Shown here: one piece after another, positions 48,601-57,747 of the stretch
Layout: every line of letters begins with the position of its first letter
Numbering within the stretch: position 1 is the first letter of the stretch
DNA from: Streptomyces musisoli
Lineage (GTDB): Bacteria; Actinomycetota; Actinomycetes; Streptomycetales; Streptomycetaceae
Reading direction: 5' to 3'
Length of the DNA stretch: 64,000 nucleotides
NCBI RefSeq assembly: GCF_016741855.1
Contig: NZ_JAERRH010000024.1
Location: forward strand, 1-64,000
Translations under genes and position numbers: made by a program
Notes under the pieces: model-generated
Database searches by the model: none
The model's input: only the letters and a program-made list of their open reading frames with translations
What the model was told of the DNA's origin: nothing

Positions 48601-50509
48601 CGCGTCCGCCGCCCCGGCCCGCGCCCTGTCCCCCGCCGAACAGACCCTGTGCGCCCTGTACTCCGAGGTCCTCGGCACCGGACCCGCGGGCGTGGAGGTG
48701 GACGCGGACTTCTTCCGGCTCGGCGGCGACAGCATCATGGCGATCCAGCTCGCCGCCCGCGCCGCGGCCGCCGGTCTGCTCCTCGCCCCGAGGGACGTCT
48801 TCACCGCGCGCACCCCGGCCCGCCTGGCCCTGTCGGCCCGCCCGGCGACTCCCGAGCGGCCCGCCGGCCCCGACCTGGCGGAGGGCCGCCTCCCCCTCAC
48901 CCCGATCATGCACTGGTGGCGTGAACAGGGCTCCCCGCTGGGCACGTTCATCCAGTCCATGGCGTTCCCCGTCCCGCACGGCGTCGGCCCGGACCGCATC
49001 CGCGCGGCCGTCACGGCCCTGGCCGAACGGCACGCCGCCCTCCGCATGCGGCTGATACGGCACGACGACTTCGCCGACTGGGAACTGGAGGCAGGCCCCG
49101 CCACCGTACGCACGGAACGGATCGCCGTACCCGCCGGCACCCTCCCGGACGGCCTCGCGGAGGAGTCGGCGCGCTCGGCCGTGCTCGATCCGGAGCAGGG
49201 GGAGATGCTGCGGGCCGTCTGGTTCGACGCCGGCCCCGACCGGCCCGGTCTGCTGCTGCTCCTCGTGCACCACCTGGCGGTCGACGGGGTGTCCTGGCGG
49301 GTGCTGGGGCAGGAGCTGGCGCGGCTGCTGGCGGACGGCGGCGAGCCCACGACGGATCCGGGCGCCTCGTTCGCACGGTGGGCGCGGCTGCTGCCCGCCG
49401 AGGCGGAGCGTGCGGTGGGCGAGCTGGACTGGTGGACGGACCAGCTGACCGACGCCGGGAAGGCCCGGCTGACGGACGGGCCGGACGACTGGACGAGCCG
49501 GTCCGCCGGGTCGGCCCCCGCCCCGCGCCGCGCCGCCGTCACCGTGGAGCTGGACGCCGGACTGACCCGGGACGCCCTGGTCACCCTCCCCGGTGCGTTC
49601 CACTGCGGCACCGACGCCGTCCTGCTCACCGCCCTGGTCCGGGCGGCCGTCCGCCGGCGCGGCACCGGCACCGGTCTCCTCCTGCACCTGGAGGGGCACG
49701 GGCGCGAGGCGCTGTCGGCACCCGTCGACGTCTCGCGCACCGTCGGCTGGTTCGTCACCCAGTACCCGGTCCGTCTCGACCCCGGCGAGGACACCGGTGC
49801 CGCGGCGCTCAAGCGGGTCAAGGAGCAGCTGCGGGCGGTGCCGTCCGCCGGGCTCGGCTGGGGCCTGCTGCGCTACCTCCACCCCGGGGCCGGTCCGGTC
49901 CTGGCCGGGCTGCCCGCTCCCGACGTCCGCTTCGCCTACCTGGGCCGTTTCGCCGGTGACGACGCGGCCGGCGGGCGGCTGCTGGACTCCGGGCCGGAGG
50001 CGGTGCCGGTCGCCCACGCCCTGGAGATCGACGTACTGGCGCGGGGCGCGGAGGGCGAACCGCGGCTGGAGGCCACGTTCTCGTACGCGGAGGGTGTGCT
50101 CACCGGGGACGACGTGCGCGAGCTGGCCCGGCTGTGGACCGAGGAACTCACGGCCCTCGTGGCGGCCACGGCGGACGGCTCGGCCGCCGGCCACACTCCG
50201 TCCGACTTCCCGCTGGTCGACCTGACCGTCGACCAGCTCATGGAGTACGAGGACGACCTGGAGTTCGAGGACGACGGCGACGACTTCGACGGCCTCGACC
50301 ACCTCGACGGCTCCGATCGCGGCGACGGCCTCGACGGCTCTGACCGGCTCGACGGCCTCGACCGGCTCGACGGCTTCGATCGCACCGACGGCTTCGACCG
50401 CTTCGATCGCGGCGACGGCTCTGAGCGGCTCGACGGCTCTGAGCGGCTCGACGGCTCTGAGCGGCTCGACCGCCTCGACCGGCTCGACGGCGAGGTGACC
50501 GACCGGTGA
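45614..50509 (+). CDS. NRPS, C-A-T-E with acidic repeat tail
   Basis: A 1631-aa NRPS module with epimerase. A 50-residue N-terminal helical lead (ADRFSALGGEQRVKLLRKL) looks like a docking element. Then C (60-500), A (530-990, HTSGSTGTPKG), T (Ser1040 in GGDSIMA), and E (1085-1540, HHLAVDG near 1219). The C-domain motif is HHAIADW, with Trp in place of the last Gly, and the domain start LSPAQQDLWAYE is atypical; an unusual acyl or polyketide-type donor is possible. The A pocket reads D-I-A-M-A-G-V-V-A-K (not assigned). The T core GGDS is the form that precedes epimerases. The last ~80 residues are an Asp/Gly/Leu/Arg repeat tail (see 50417-50470). The stop overlaps the next gene as GTGA. Confidence 0.93.
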   Translation: MTAPVRQGARPAASLADRFSALGGEQRVKLLRKLVESGRVRDVPAVVPPRDPARPVRLSPAQQDLWAYESLYPGTPALNLCCAYHFDDPVDTAHLEAALTLVQEHHDILRTRITEGPGGEPHVDFPDTGPFVLEHDDLRGTGTTVHQAFDAFRRRPFDLAGGRLIRGRFVRVDDRRTTLMLSVHHAIADWWSFDVLQTEFAEAYLAVREGTEPRSTRPAIQYADFSAWQGELEEAGVFGERLAFWRRYLADPPGPLTAPGYGSAADEPDRDPDAVVHIGFDLDPPTAAAVRALARRSGTTVYGVLMAAFAVLAHRVTGAEDMVLGTPVANRSAKGLERVIGYVMNAVPTRWRVRPDGSFADLVAVFAADFPDLVANADLPVGRIVAAAAPERSIGRSPLFQWVFMHLTQQPSVSAVREFAEPERIHTGGEHDLVGVVKDSGDAMIGSFEIRTDTFSPAAVQRWAECYVELLKQVTADPALRVGDISIVPPGLRERLLGLASGSGAVEPVSLPGLVARHAARTPDAPALDTGARVWSYGQLADRVDRLAGALARRGAGPGSIVAVLRGRGTDWPVTALAVQRTGAAYLPLDPEYPAERLRRTLADAGPVLVVADDEVPAAGDVPVLVLGPEAYEGEPLTGPCPDPSGPAYVIHTSGSTGTPKGVVVPHSGLAALAESLAGGLGLGPGDRVLQLGPPTFDISVADLCMAFGSGATLVLPPAGLLVGEDLGRVLTHRRVSAVMTTPSVLATVPAGAYPHLRVLAVGAEVCPPELVERWATDGRRFQNVYGPTEATVAVTLSEPLARGQARPPLGRPLAGTHVRLLDGRLRPAAPGTQGELYLAGPLAHGYLHRPGQTAARFTADPYGPPGSRMYRTGDLAWQDDDGTFHYLGRTDDQVKLRGLRAEPAEIAAVLAEHPAVGRSVALVREGGAGRPQLVGYVVPAPGHRPDPDALLTHAAERLPAGLVPADVVVLDAFPLTANGKIDKAALPAPAPRGPVASAAPARALSPAEQTLCALYSEVLGTGPAGVEVDADFFRLGGDSIMAIQLAARAAAAGLLLAPRDVFTARTPARLALSARPATPERPAGPDLAEGRLPLTPIMHWWREQGSPLGTFIQSMAFPVPHGVGPDRIRAAVTALAERHAALRMRLIRHDDFADWELEAGPATVRTERIAVPAGTLPDGLAEESARSAVLDPEQGEMLRAVWFDAGPDRPGLLLLLVHHLAVDGVSWRVLGQELARLLADGGEPTTDPGASFARWARLLPAEAERAVGELDWWTDQLTDAGKARLTDGPDDWTSRSAGSAPAPRRAAVTVELDAGLTRDALVTLPGAFHCGTDAVLLTALVRAAVRRRGTGTGLLLHLEGHGREALSAPVDVSRTVGWFVTQYPVRLDPGEDTGAAALKRVKEQLRAVPSAGLGWGLLRYLHPGAGPVLAGLPAPDVRFAYLGRFAGDDAAGGRLLDSGPEAVPVAHALEIDVLARGAEGEPRLEATFSYAEGVLTGDDVRELARLWTEELTALVAATADGSAAGHTPSDFPLVDLTVDQLMEYEDDLEFEDDGDDFDGLDHLDGSDRGDGLDGSDRLDGLDRLDGFDRTDGFDRFDRGDGSERLDGSERLDGSERLDRLDRLDGEVTDR
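50417..50470 (+). repeat. Three perfect 18-bp tandem repeats coding GSERLD
   Basis: Three identical 18-bp units (GGCTCTGAGCGGCTCGAC) run without interruption and encode GSERLD three times. They sit within a wider degenerate array of (D/R)-x-(L/F)-D-x units, such as DGLDGSDRL and DGFDRTDGF, from about 50281 to 50493, at the C-terminus of the epimerase NRPS. Confidence 0.95.
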
Positions 50510-53500
50510 GCGGAAACGTCCAGGACGTCCTGCCGCTGTCCCCGGCCCAGGAAGGACTCCTCTTCCACACCCTGCGGGACACGGCGGGACCCGACCCCTA
50601 CCTCGTCCAGGCCCGCTTCCGGATCGGCCCCGGCACCGACCCGGGGCGGGTACGGGCCGCGGTGACGGAACTGCTCCGGCGCCACCCCAACCTGCGCGCC
50701 TGCTTCCGCCACGAGCGCCTCGACCGGCCCGTGCAGATCGTTCCGCGCGCGGTACGGGTGCCGTGGCGGGAGACCGACCTCACCGGGCTCGGCCCCGACG
50801 AGACGGCCGCACGGATGCGACGGCTGCTGGAGGCGGACGCCGCCCGGCGCTTCGACCCCGCACGGCCGCCCCTCCTGCGGGCCACCCTCGCCCGCCACGA
50901 CACGGGCGCCGAACTGCTGCTGTCCTTCCACCACATCCTGCTCGACGGCTGGTCCATGCCGGTCCTGGAGGCGGATCTGGCCGCCCTGGTCGCGGGCCGC
51001 CCGCTGCCGCCCGCCGCTCCCTACCGCGACTACCTGGAGTGGCTGGCGCGACAGGACCGGTACAAGGCGGAGACGGCCTGGGCCGAGGCGCTGGAGGGCC
51101 TCGACCGGTCCGCGCCGCTCGCGCCGCCGGCCGCGGCCGGCGACACCTCCTGCGACCGTGCCCGGATCGACCTGCCCGCCGGCCTGACCGCCACCCTCGC
51201 CCGCCGCGCCGCGGAGGCCGGCGTCACCCTCAACACCCTCGTCCAGGCGGCCTGGGCACTCGTCCTCGCCCGGACCACCGGCGCCCGGGACGTGGTCTTC
51301 GGCGCGGTCGTCTCCGGCCGTCCGCACGACCTGCCCGGCGTCGAGAGCATGGTGGGCCTGTTCGTCAACACGCTCCCGGTACGGGTCCGGCTGCGCACCG
51401 GCGAGACCGCGGCCGAGCTGCTGGCCCGACTCCAGGACGAGCAGTCCCGGCTCGTCGCCCATCAGCACGCGCGGCTCGCCGACGTGCAACGGGCCGCCGG
51501 AGTGGGGGAGTTGTTCGACTCCGTGCTCGCCTTCGAGAACTTCCCGCAGCGCGGCGAGGACGACGCAGGCCCGGACGAGCTGACCCTCCTGGAGGTCACG
51601 GACGCCACCCACTACCCGGTGACGCTGGCCGTGACCGCCGGCGAGCGGCTGGGGCTGTCGGTCGGCTGCCGCCGGGGCCTGTCGGCGTCCGCGACGGCCG
51701 GCCGCATGGCCCATGCCCTGGACCGGCTGGCGGACGGCCTCGGCCGGCCGGCGGACCGCATCGAGGTGCTGCCGCCCGCAGAGCGGCTGCGGCTGACCGG
51801 ACTCGCCGCCGGACCGGTGCGCCCCGAGGCCCGGCCCGCCACCGTCACCGGCCGGTTCGCCGCGCACGTCGCCCGGACCCCCGACGCCCCCGCCGTCGAG
51901 TCGGACGACGGGACCCTCACCTACGCCGGCCTGGACGCCGCCTCCGACGCCCTGGCCGCCCGGCTGATCCGGGCGGGCACGGCCCCCGGCGACACGGTCG
52001 CCCTCCTGGCGACCCGCTCCCCGGCCGTCGTCGTGGCCCAGCTGGCCGTCCTCAAGGCCGGCGCCTGCTGGCTCCCGCTCGACCCGGCCCAGCCGGCCGC
52101 ACGCCTGGCCCGGCTGACGGAAGCGGCGGGAGTCCGGCTGGCCCTGACCACCACACACGCCGAACTGCCCGACGGCATACGCACCCTGCCCCTCCACGAA
52201 CCCGCCCCGGCCACCGCCGCGCCCCTCCCGGAACCCGGCCCGGCCACGGCCACACCTCTCCCGGAACCCGGCCCGGCCACCGCCACCTCCCTGCCGGAAC
52301 CCGGCCCGGACACCGTCACACCCGCCCCGGAGCCCGCCCCGGCCACCGCCGCGCCCCTCCCGGAACCCCACCCCGGCTCGCCCGCCTGCATCCTCTACAC
52401 CTCCGGTTCCACCGGTGAACCCAAGGGTGTCGTCGTCCCGCACCGCGGCATCGTCGAACTCGCCGCCGACGCCCGCTTCCAGGGCGGCGGACACCGCCGT
52501 GTGCTCATGCACGCCCCGTACACCTTCGACTCGGCGACGTACGAGGTGTGGGTCCCGCTCCTGAACGGCGGGACGGTCGTCGTCGCGCCGCCCGGCCCCG
52601 TCACCCCGGACGTCCTGCGCGGTGTGATACCCCGGCGAGGGATCACCGCGCTGCTCCTGACGCCCGAACTCCTGCGCACGGTCGCCGAGATCGCGCCGGA
52701 GTCGGCGGCCGGGCTGACGGAGATCTGGGCGGGCGGCGACGTGCTCGCCCCCGCGACCGTGGCCCGTCTCCGGGAACACTGCCCGGGCATCACCGTCGTC
52801 AACGGGTACGGCCCCACCGAGGCGACCGTCTTCGCCACCGCCCACACCACCGGCGGCGGCCCCGGCCCGGTCCCCGTCGGCCGCCCCCTGGACAACACCC
52901 GCGCCTACGTCCTGGACGGCCTCCTGCGCCCGGTGCCCGAGGGCGGCACCGGCGAGCTCTACCTGGCCGGGACCGGCCTGGCGCACGGCTACCTCGCCAG
53001 GCCCGGGCAGACGGCGGAGCGGTTCGTCGCCGATCCGTACGGCCCGCCGGGCAGCCGCATGTACCGCACCGGCGACCTGGCCGGCTGGACCGGCGACCGC
53101 GTCCTCGACTTCCGCGGCCGCGTCGACGACCAGATCAAGGTGCGCGGCGTGCGGATCGAACCCGCCGAGGTGGAGACCGCGCTCGCGGCCTGCCCCGGCG
53201 TACGGCGGGCCGTCGTCGCCGCCCGCCCGGACGCCACCGGCGGCAAGCGGCTGGCGGCATGGCTGGTGCCGGCCGAGACCACGGACGCCCGCTGGCCCGA
53301 GATCCTGGCCGGAGCCAAGGAGTTCGCCGCCCGACGGCTGCCCGCCCACCTCGTCCCCTCCGTCTGGGCCCGCATCGACCACGTACCGCTCACCCGCCAC
53401 GGCAAGACGGACCGGGCCGCCCTGCCCGAGCCGACGGGCGACGCGATCGGCGTCCGGGGCACGCGCGCCCCGCGCGACGACCGCGAACGGTGGCTGTGCG

Positions 53501-54474
53501 CGCTGTTCGCCGAGGTGCTCGGCCTGCCCGACGTCCACCCCGACACCGACTTCTTCACCGCCGGCGGCCACTCCCTGACCGCACTGCGCCTGGCGTCCAA
53601 GGCCCGGATTCCGCTGACCGCCCTGTTCGCGGCCCCGACCCCGGCCCGCCTCGCCGCCCGCACCGCCCCCGCCCCCGACACCGACCTGTCCCCCCTCCTC
53701 ACCCTCCGCCCGGGCGGCGACCGCGTCCCCCTCTTCTGCGTCCACCCCGGCCTCGGCCTCGGCTGGTCCTTCGCCGCCCTCCTCCCGCACCTCCACCCGG
53801 ACCGCCCGGTGCACGCCCTCCAGAGCCCGGCGCTCACCGAGGGGGCGGCCGGACTCCCGGCGAGCGTCGCCGCGCTGGCCGAGGCGTACACCGAACGCAT
53901 CCGCGCACTCGTGCCGGACGGCCCGTACGCCCTGCTCGGCCGCTCCTTCGGCGGTCCCGTCGCCCACGAGATCGCCGTACGCCTGCGCGGGGCCGGGCAG
54001 GAGGTGCGGCTGCTGGCCGTGCTGGACGCGATGCCCCGGCCGCCCGGTACCCCCCGGCTGCCAGGGGACGTGGTCGAGCGGGAGGCGCTGCGGCTCCTGC
54101 TCAACAGCCACGCCCCGGACCGGCCCGCACCACCCGGCCGATTCGGCCGCGCCGAGGCGTTCGCGGTGGTCCGGACCGCCGACAGCCCGCTCGCCGCACT
54201 CGACGACGGGGTCATGCACGCGATGACCGACGCGGGCGTCCACCACATCCACCTCGCCCGCGCCTGGCGCCCGTCCCCCTACGACGGCCCCGTCACCCTC
54301 TTCTCCGCCACCCGCCAGGCCCCCGCCACCACCGCGGAGAAGGCAGCGGCCTGGCGGCCCGTCACCGCCTCCCTCGACGTGCACGAACTCGCCTGCACAC
54401 ACAGCGGAGTACTCCAGCCGGACCAGGCGGCACGCGTCGCCGCGGTCCTCGAAACCACCCTCCGGGGGGAGTGA
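50506..54474 (+). CDS. NRPS, C-A-T-TE
   Basis: A 1322-aa terminal NRPS module. Domains: C (5-440, HHILLDG), A (470-960), T (Ser1023 in GGHSLTA), thioesterase (1060-1322, GRSFGG with Ser1147). The C domain starts VLPLSPAQEGLLFHTL, the DCL-type pattern, which fits the D-residue left by the upstream epimerase. The A pocket reads D-S-Y-L-W-G-G-V-F-K, similar to the loading A domain of the minus-strand line. An eleven-residue proline-rich repeat, five copies, is inserted just before the ATP loop LYTSGSTGEPKG (52198-52362). The thioesterase releases the chain, yet two more assembly genes follow, so gene order and product order differ. Confidence 0.93.
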   Translation: MSGNVQDVLPLSPAQEGLLFHTLRDTAGPDPYLVQARFRIGPGTDPGRVRAAVTELLRRHPNLRACFRHERLDRPVQIVPRAVRVPWRETDLTGLGPDETAARMRRLLEADAARRFDPARPPLLRATLARHDTGAELLLSFHHILLDGWSMPVLEADLAALVAGRPLPPAAPYRDYLEWLARQDRYKAETAWAEALEGLDRSAPLAPPAAAGDTSCDRARIDLPAGLTATLARRAAEAGVTLNTLVQAAWALVLARTTGARDVVFGAVVSGRPHDLPGVESMVGLFVNTLPVRVRLRTGETAAELLARLQDEQSRLVAHQHARLADVQRAAGVGELFDSVLAFENFPQRGEDDAGPDELTLLEVTDATHYPVTLAVTAGERLGLSVGCRRGLSASATAGRMAHALDRLADGLGRPADRIEVLPPAERLRLTGLAAGPVRPEARPATVTGRFAAHVARTPDAPAVESDDGTLTYAGLDAASDALAARLIRAGTAPGDTVALLATRSPAVVVAQLAVLKAGACWLPLDPAQPAARLARLTEAAGVRLALTTTHAELPDGIRTLPLHEPAPATAAPLPEPGPATATPLPEPGPATATSLPEPGPDTVTPAPEPAPATAAPLPEPHPGSPACILYTSGSTGEPKGVVVPHRGIVELAADARFQGGGHRRVLMHAPYTFDSATYEVWVPLLNGGTVVVAPPGPVTPDVLRGVIPRRGITALLLTPELLRTVAEIAPESAAGLTEIWAGGDVLAPATVARLREHCPGITVVNGYGPTEATVFATAHTTGGGPGPVPVGRPLDNTRAYVLDGLLRPVPEGGTGELYLAGTGLAHGYLARPGQTAERFVADPYGPPGSRMYRTGDLAGWTGDRVLDFRGRVDDQIKVRGVRIEPAEVETALAACPGVRRAVVAARPDATGGKRLAAWLVPAETTDARWPEILAGAKEFAARRLPAHLVPSVWARIDHVPLTRHGKTDRAALPEPTGDAIGVRGTRAPRDDRERWLCALFAEVLGLPDVHPDTDFFTAGGHSLTALRLASKARIPLTALFAAPTPARLAARTAPAPDTDLSPLLTLRPGGDRVPLFCVHPGLGLGWSFAALLPHLHPDRPVHALQSPALTEGAAGLPASVAALAEAYTERIRALVPDGPYALLGRSFGGPVAHEIAVRLRGAGQEVRLLAVLDAMPRPPGTPRLPGDVVEREALRLLLNSHAPDRPAPPGRFGRAEAFAVVRTADSPLAALDDGVMHAMTDAGVHHIHLARAWRPSPYDGPVTLFSATRQAPATTAEKAAAWRPVTASLDVHELACTHSGVLQPDQAARVAAVLETTLRGE
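52198..52362 (+). repeat. Five 33-bp repeats inside an adenylation domain
   Basis: Five in-frame 33-bp units encode EPAPATAAPLP, EPGPATATPLP, EPGPATATSLP, EPGPDTVTPAP and EPAPATAAPLP (residues about 565-619). They lie in the A domain directly before the P-loop-like core A3. It is a coding minisatellite that forms a flexible Pro/Ala linker. Confidence 0.95.
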
Positions 54475-54477
54475 CCC

Positions 54478-57400
54478 ATGACCAGCGACACCCTTGCCCT
54501 CGACCAGCCGGCCGCCGACGAGGAGTACGAGTTCCCCGTCTCCGACGCACAGAGCCGGCTGCTCGTCCTCGACCAGCTGAACCCGGGCACCGCGCAGTAC
54601 AACGTGCCGGCCGCCTTCGCCGTGACCGGCCCCTTCGACGTCGCCGCGTTCGGCCGTGCCCTGGACACGCTGGTGGCCCGGCACGAGTCGCTGCGCACCG
54701 TCTTCCGCACCGCACCGGACGGCACGCAGAGCCAGCTCGTGCGGGCCGCCGGCGGCGCCGCGCTCACCGTCGAGGACGCGGTCCCGGCCGGCCGGGTGGA
54801 CATGCTGCTGCGGCAGGAGGCCGCCCGCCCCTTCGACCCGGCCACCGGGCCCCTGCTGCGCTGCACCGTGTACGCCGTCGACGACGGCACCCACCGCGTG
54901 CTGCTCGTAGCCCACCACCTGGTCTGCGACGGCTGGTCGCTCGGCATCATGCTGGACGAGTTGGGCGCCGCCTACCGGGACGAAGCGGCCGGACGGCCAC
55001 ACAGCCCACCGGGCCGGCCCCTCCAGTTCCCGGACTTCGCGGTCTGGCAGCGCGAACGCCGGGCGGCGGGGGAGTACGACACGGCCGTGCGGCACTGGGT
55101 GGAGGCGCTGCGCGGCGCGCCCGCCACCCTGGAGCTGCCCACGGACCGTCCGCGGCCCGCCGTGCGCTCCGCGGACGGCGGCACCGCGCGCTTCCCGCTG
55201 CCGGCCGCCACCCGGGCCCGCCTCGCCGAGGCGGCCGGTGCCCGCGGGGCGACGCCCTTCATGGCGCTGTTCGCCGCCTACGCCGCCTTCCTCGCCCGGC
55301 TCTCCGGCCGCGACGACCTCGTCATCGGCTACCCGGTGTCCGGCCGCGAGCACCCCGACCTCCAGCACACCGTCGGCATGCTCGCCGGCACCCTGGCCCT
55401 GCGCGTCGACGTGAGCGGCGACCCTTCCTTCCACGAGCTGACCGCCCGTGTCCGCACCGCCCTGCGGGCCGCCGCCGCGCACCAGGACGCCCCGTTCGAG
55501 GCGGTGGTGGACGCCCTCGCCCCGGTCCGCGAGACCGGCCACGACCCGGTGGTCCAGGTCGTCTTCTCCTACGACGACGACACCGCCCTCACCCTGGACC
55601 TCGCCGGGGCCGGCACGCGACGGCTCGCAGTCGACCTGGACACCGCGAAGTTCGACTTCCATCTGCACGTGGAGCGCTGGGGCGAGGACCTGGCCGCCCA
55701 GTTCATCCACCGCGGCGACCTGTTCGAGACGGCGACCGTGCGCCGCTGGACCCGCACCTTCACGGTCCTCCTGGACGCCCTCCTCACCGACCCCGACGCC
55801 CCGCTCTCCACCCTCGCCCCGGTCGCCGAGGACGAGCGGCGGCTGCTCGTCGCCCAGAGCGACCGGCTCCGCGAAGCCGCCCCCGCCGACCGTCTGGTCC
55901 CCGACCTGATCGCCGAGGTCGCGGCGGCCCGCCCGGACGCCACCGCGCTGGTGCACGGCGAGGAGAGGCTGAGCTACCGCCGGCTCCTGGAGCGTGCCGA
56001 CACGCTGGCGGCCCGGCTGCGGGCCGCCGGAGTACGCCCGGGCAGCCGGGTCGGACTGCTCCTGCCCCGCTCGGCGGACCAGGGCATCGCCGCGCTCGCG
56101 GTGCTGCGGGCGGGCGGCGCCTACGTGCCCCTCGACCGCGCCCACCCGGACGACCGCCTGCGCTACATGCTCGACTGCTCCGGCGCCGGCCTGCTGCTGA
56201 CCGCAGAGGCCACCGCCGAGCGGGCCGCGGAACTCGGCGTGCCCTGTCTGCGCGTCGACCGCACCGGCCCGGCCGAGCCGGCGCCCGTCACCGACGGCCC
56301 GGCCCCCGGCGCCCGCGACCTCGCCTACGTCCTGTTCACCTCCGGCTCCACCGGCCGCCCCAAGGGCGTGGCCGTCGAGCACCGCTCCCTGGTCAACCTG
56401 ACCACGGCCGTCCGCCACTCGTTCCCGGTGACGGCCGACGACCGGGTCCTCCAGTTCGTCGCGTTCGGCTTCGACGTGGCCGTCTCCGACCTGTTCTTCC
56501 CCTGGGTCGCGGGCGCCGAACTGCATGTCCCGACCGAGGACGAACGGATCGGCGAGGGACTGCTGCACCGGCTGCGCGACTCCCGCATCACCTACGTCTT
56601 CCTGCCGCCGTCCGCCGCCATGCTGCTGCCCGACGTCCGGGGACAGCTGCCCGACCTGCGCACCGTCGCGGTCGGCGGCGAGTCCTGCCCCGCCGAACTC
56701 GTCGAGCGGCTGCACGAACCCGGCCGGCGCATCGTGAACGCCTACGGCCCGAGCGAGGTCTCCGTCTACTCCCACACGGCCGACCTGACCCCCGGCGAAC
56801 CCGTCGTGCTCGGCCGCTCGGTCGCGGGCAGCCGTTTCTACGTCCTGGACGAGTGGCTGCGCCCCGTCCCCGTCGGCGTCACCGGCGAGATCTACATCAC
56901 CGGCGCCGGTCTCGCCCGCGGCTACATCGAGCAACCCGGCCTGACCGCCGAGCGGTTCGTCGCCGACCCCTACGGCGCCCCCGGCACCCGCATGTACCGC
57001 AGCGGCGACCTCGGACGCGTCGACGCGCACGGCGCGCTGACCTACCTGGGCCGCAGCGACCTCCAGGTCAAGCTGCGCGGGGTGCGCATCGAGCTGGGCG
57101 AGATCGAGTCGCTGCTGGCCGCCCACCCGGACGTGCGGATCGCGGCGGCGGCCGTCCGCGGCACCGGCGACGAACAGCGGCTCGCCGCCTACGTGGTGTG
57201 CCGCGAGGGAGCCGCCCCACCAGCCGACGACGCCCTCCGCGCCCACCTCGCCGAGCGGCTGCCGGCCTTCATGCTCCCCGAGCTGTTCGTCCACCTCGAG
57301 GCGCTGCCGCTCAACGGCAACGGCAAGATCGACCGCTCCCGGCTGCCGGAGCCGGACGTCACCCGCCGCACCCCGGACACCGGTGCGGCGTCCGGCGGGA

Positions 57401-57747
57401 CCGCCACCGAGCGGCTGGTCGCGGACCTGTGGGCACGCCTCCTGGCCACGGACCGGGTCGGCGTCCACGACAACTTCTTCGACCTCGGCGGCAACTCGGT
57501 GCGCCTGCTGCGCGTGCTGGCGGCGCTGCGCGAGGCCGGTGCGGACGGCGGGCTCACCCTGGTCGACCTGTTCCGCCACCCCACCGTCACCTCCCTCGCC
57601 GCCCGCCTCGACCAGGCCCGCGCGGCGGACCCCGCCGACGCCGACGACTCCGCCGACCCCGCCGACTCAGCCGCCCGCGGCCGGGAGCGGCACCACCGGC
57701 GCACCGCAGCCCGACGACTCCGCTCCCGGAAAGGCACACTCCGATGA
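54478..57747 (+). CDS. NRPS, C-A-T
   Basis: A 1089-aa single NRPS module without epimerase or thioesterase. Domains: C (15-450, HHLVCDG, starting VSDAQSRLLVLDQLNPG, LCL-like), A (470-960, FTSGSTGRPKG), T (Ser1007 in GGNSVRL). The A pocket reads D-V-S-F-A-G-A-V-Y-K and its core FDVAVSDLFF is related to that of the C-A-T-E protein (FDISVADLCM), so both A domains belong to one subgroup; I cannot assign a substrate. The C-terminus is basic (RERHHRRTAARRLRSRKG) and may dock to the next protein. It begins three bases after the upstream stop and overlaps the ketosynthase gene as ATGA, so it probably passes its chain to the KS. Confidence 0.93.
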   Translation: MTSDTLALDQPAADEEYEFPVSDAQSRLLVLDQLNPGTAQYNVPAAFAVTGPFDVAAFGRALDTLVARHESLRTVFRTAPDGTQSQLVRAAGGAALTVEDAVPAGRVDMLLRQEAARPFDPATGPLLRCTVYAVDDGTHRVLLVAHHLVCDGWSLGIMLDELGAAYRDEAAGRPHSPPGRPLQFPDFAVWQRERRAAGEYDTAVRHWVEALRGAPATLELPTDRPRPAVRSADGGTARFPLPAATRARLAEAAGARGATPFMALFAAYAAFLARLSGRDDLVIGYPVSGREHPDLQHTVGMLAGTLALRVDVSGDPSFHELTARVRTALRAAAAHQDAPFEAVVDALAPVRETGHDPVVQVVFSYDDDTALTLDLAGAGTRRLAVDLDTAKFDFHLHVERWGEDLAAQFIHRGDLFETATVRRWTRTFTVLLDALLTDPDAPLSTLAPVAEDERRLLVAQSDRLREAAPADRLVPDLIAEVAAARPDATALVHGEERLSYRRLLERADTLAARLRAAGVRPGSRVGLLLPRSADQGIAALAVLRAGGAYVPLDRAHPDDRLRYMLDCSGAGLLLTAEATAERAAELGVPCLRVDRTGPAEPAPVTDGPAPGARDLAYVLFTSGSTGRPKGVAVEHRSLVNLTTAVRHSFPVTADDRVLQFVAFGFDVAVSDLFFPWVAGAELHVPTEDERIGEGLLHRLRDSRITYVFLPPSAAMLLPDVRGQLPDLRTVAVGGESCPAELVERLHEPGRRIVNAYGPSEVSVYSHTADLTPGEPVVLGRSVAGSRFYVLDEWLRPVPVGVTGEIYITGAGLARGYIEQPGLTAERFVADPYGAPGTRMYRSGDLGRVDAHGALTYLGRSDLQVKLRGVRIELGEIESLLAAHPDVRIAAAAVRGTGDEQRLAAYVVCREGAAPPADDALRAHLAERLPAFMLPELFVHLEALPLNGNGKIDRSRLPEPDVTRRTPDTGAASGGTATERLVADLWARLLATDRVGVHDNFFDLGGNSVRLLRVLAALREAGADGGLTLVDLFRHPTVTSLAARLDQARAADPADADDSADPADSAARGRERHHRRTAARRLRSRKGTLR

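Noticed and set aside
49936..57579. A 2547-aa open frame on the minus strand
   Set aside because: It lies opposite three NRPS genes with intact core motifs and has low-complexity composition; it is a shadow frame.
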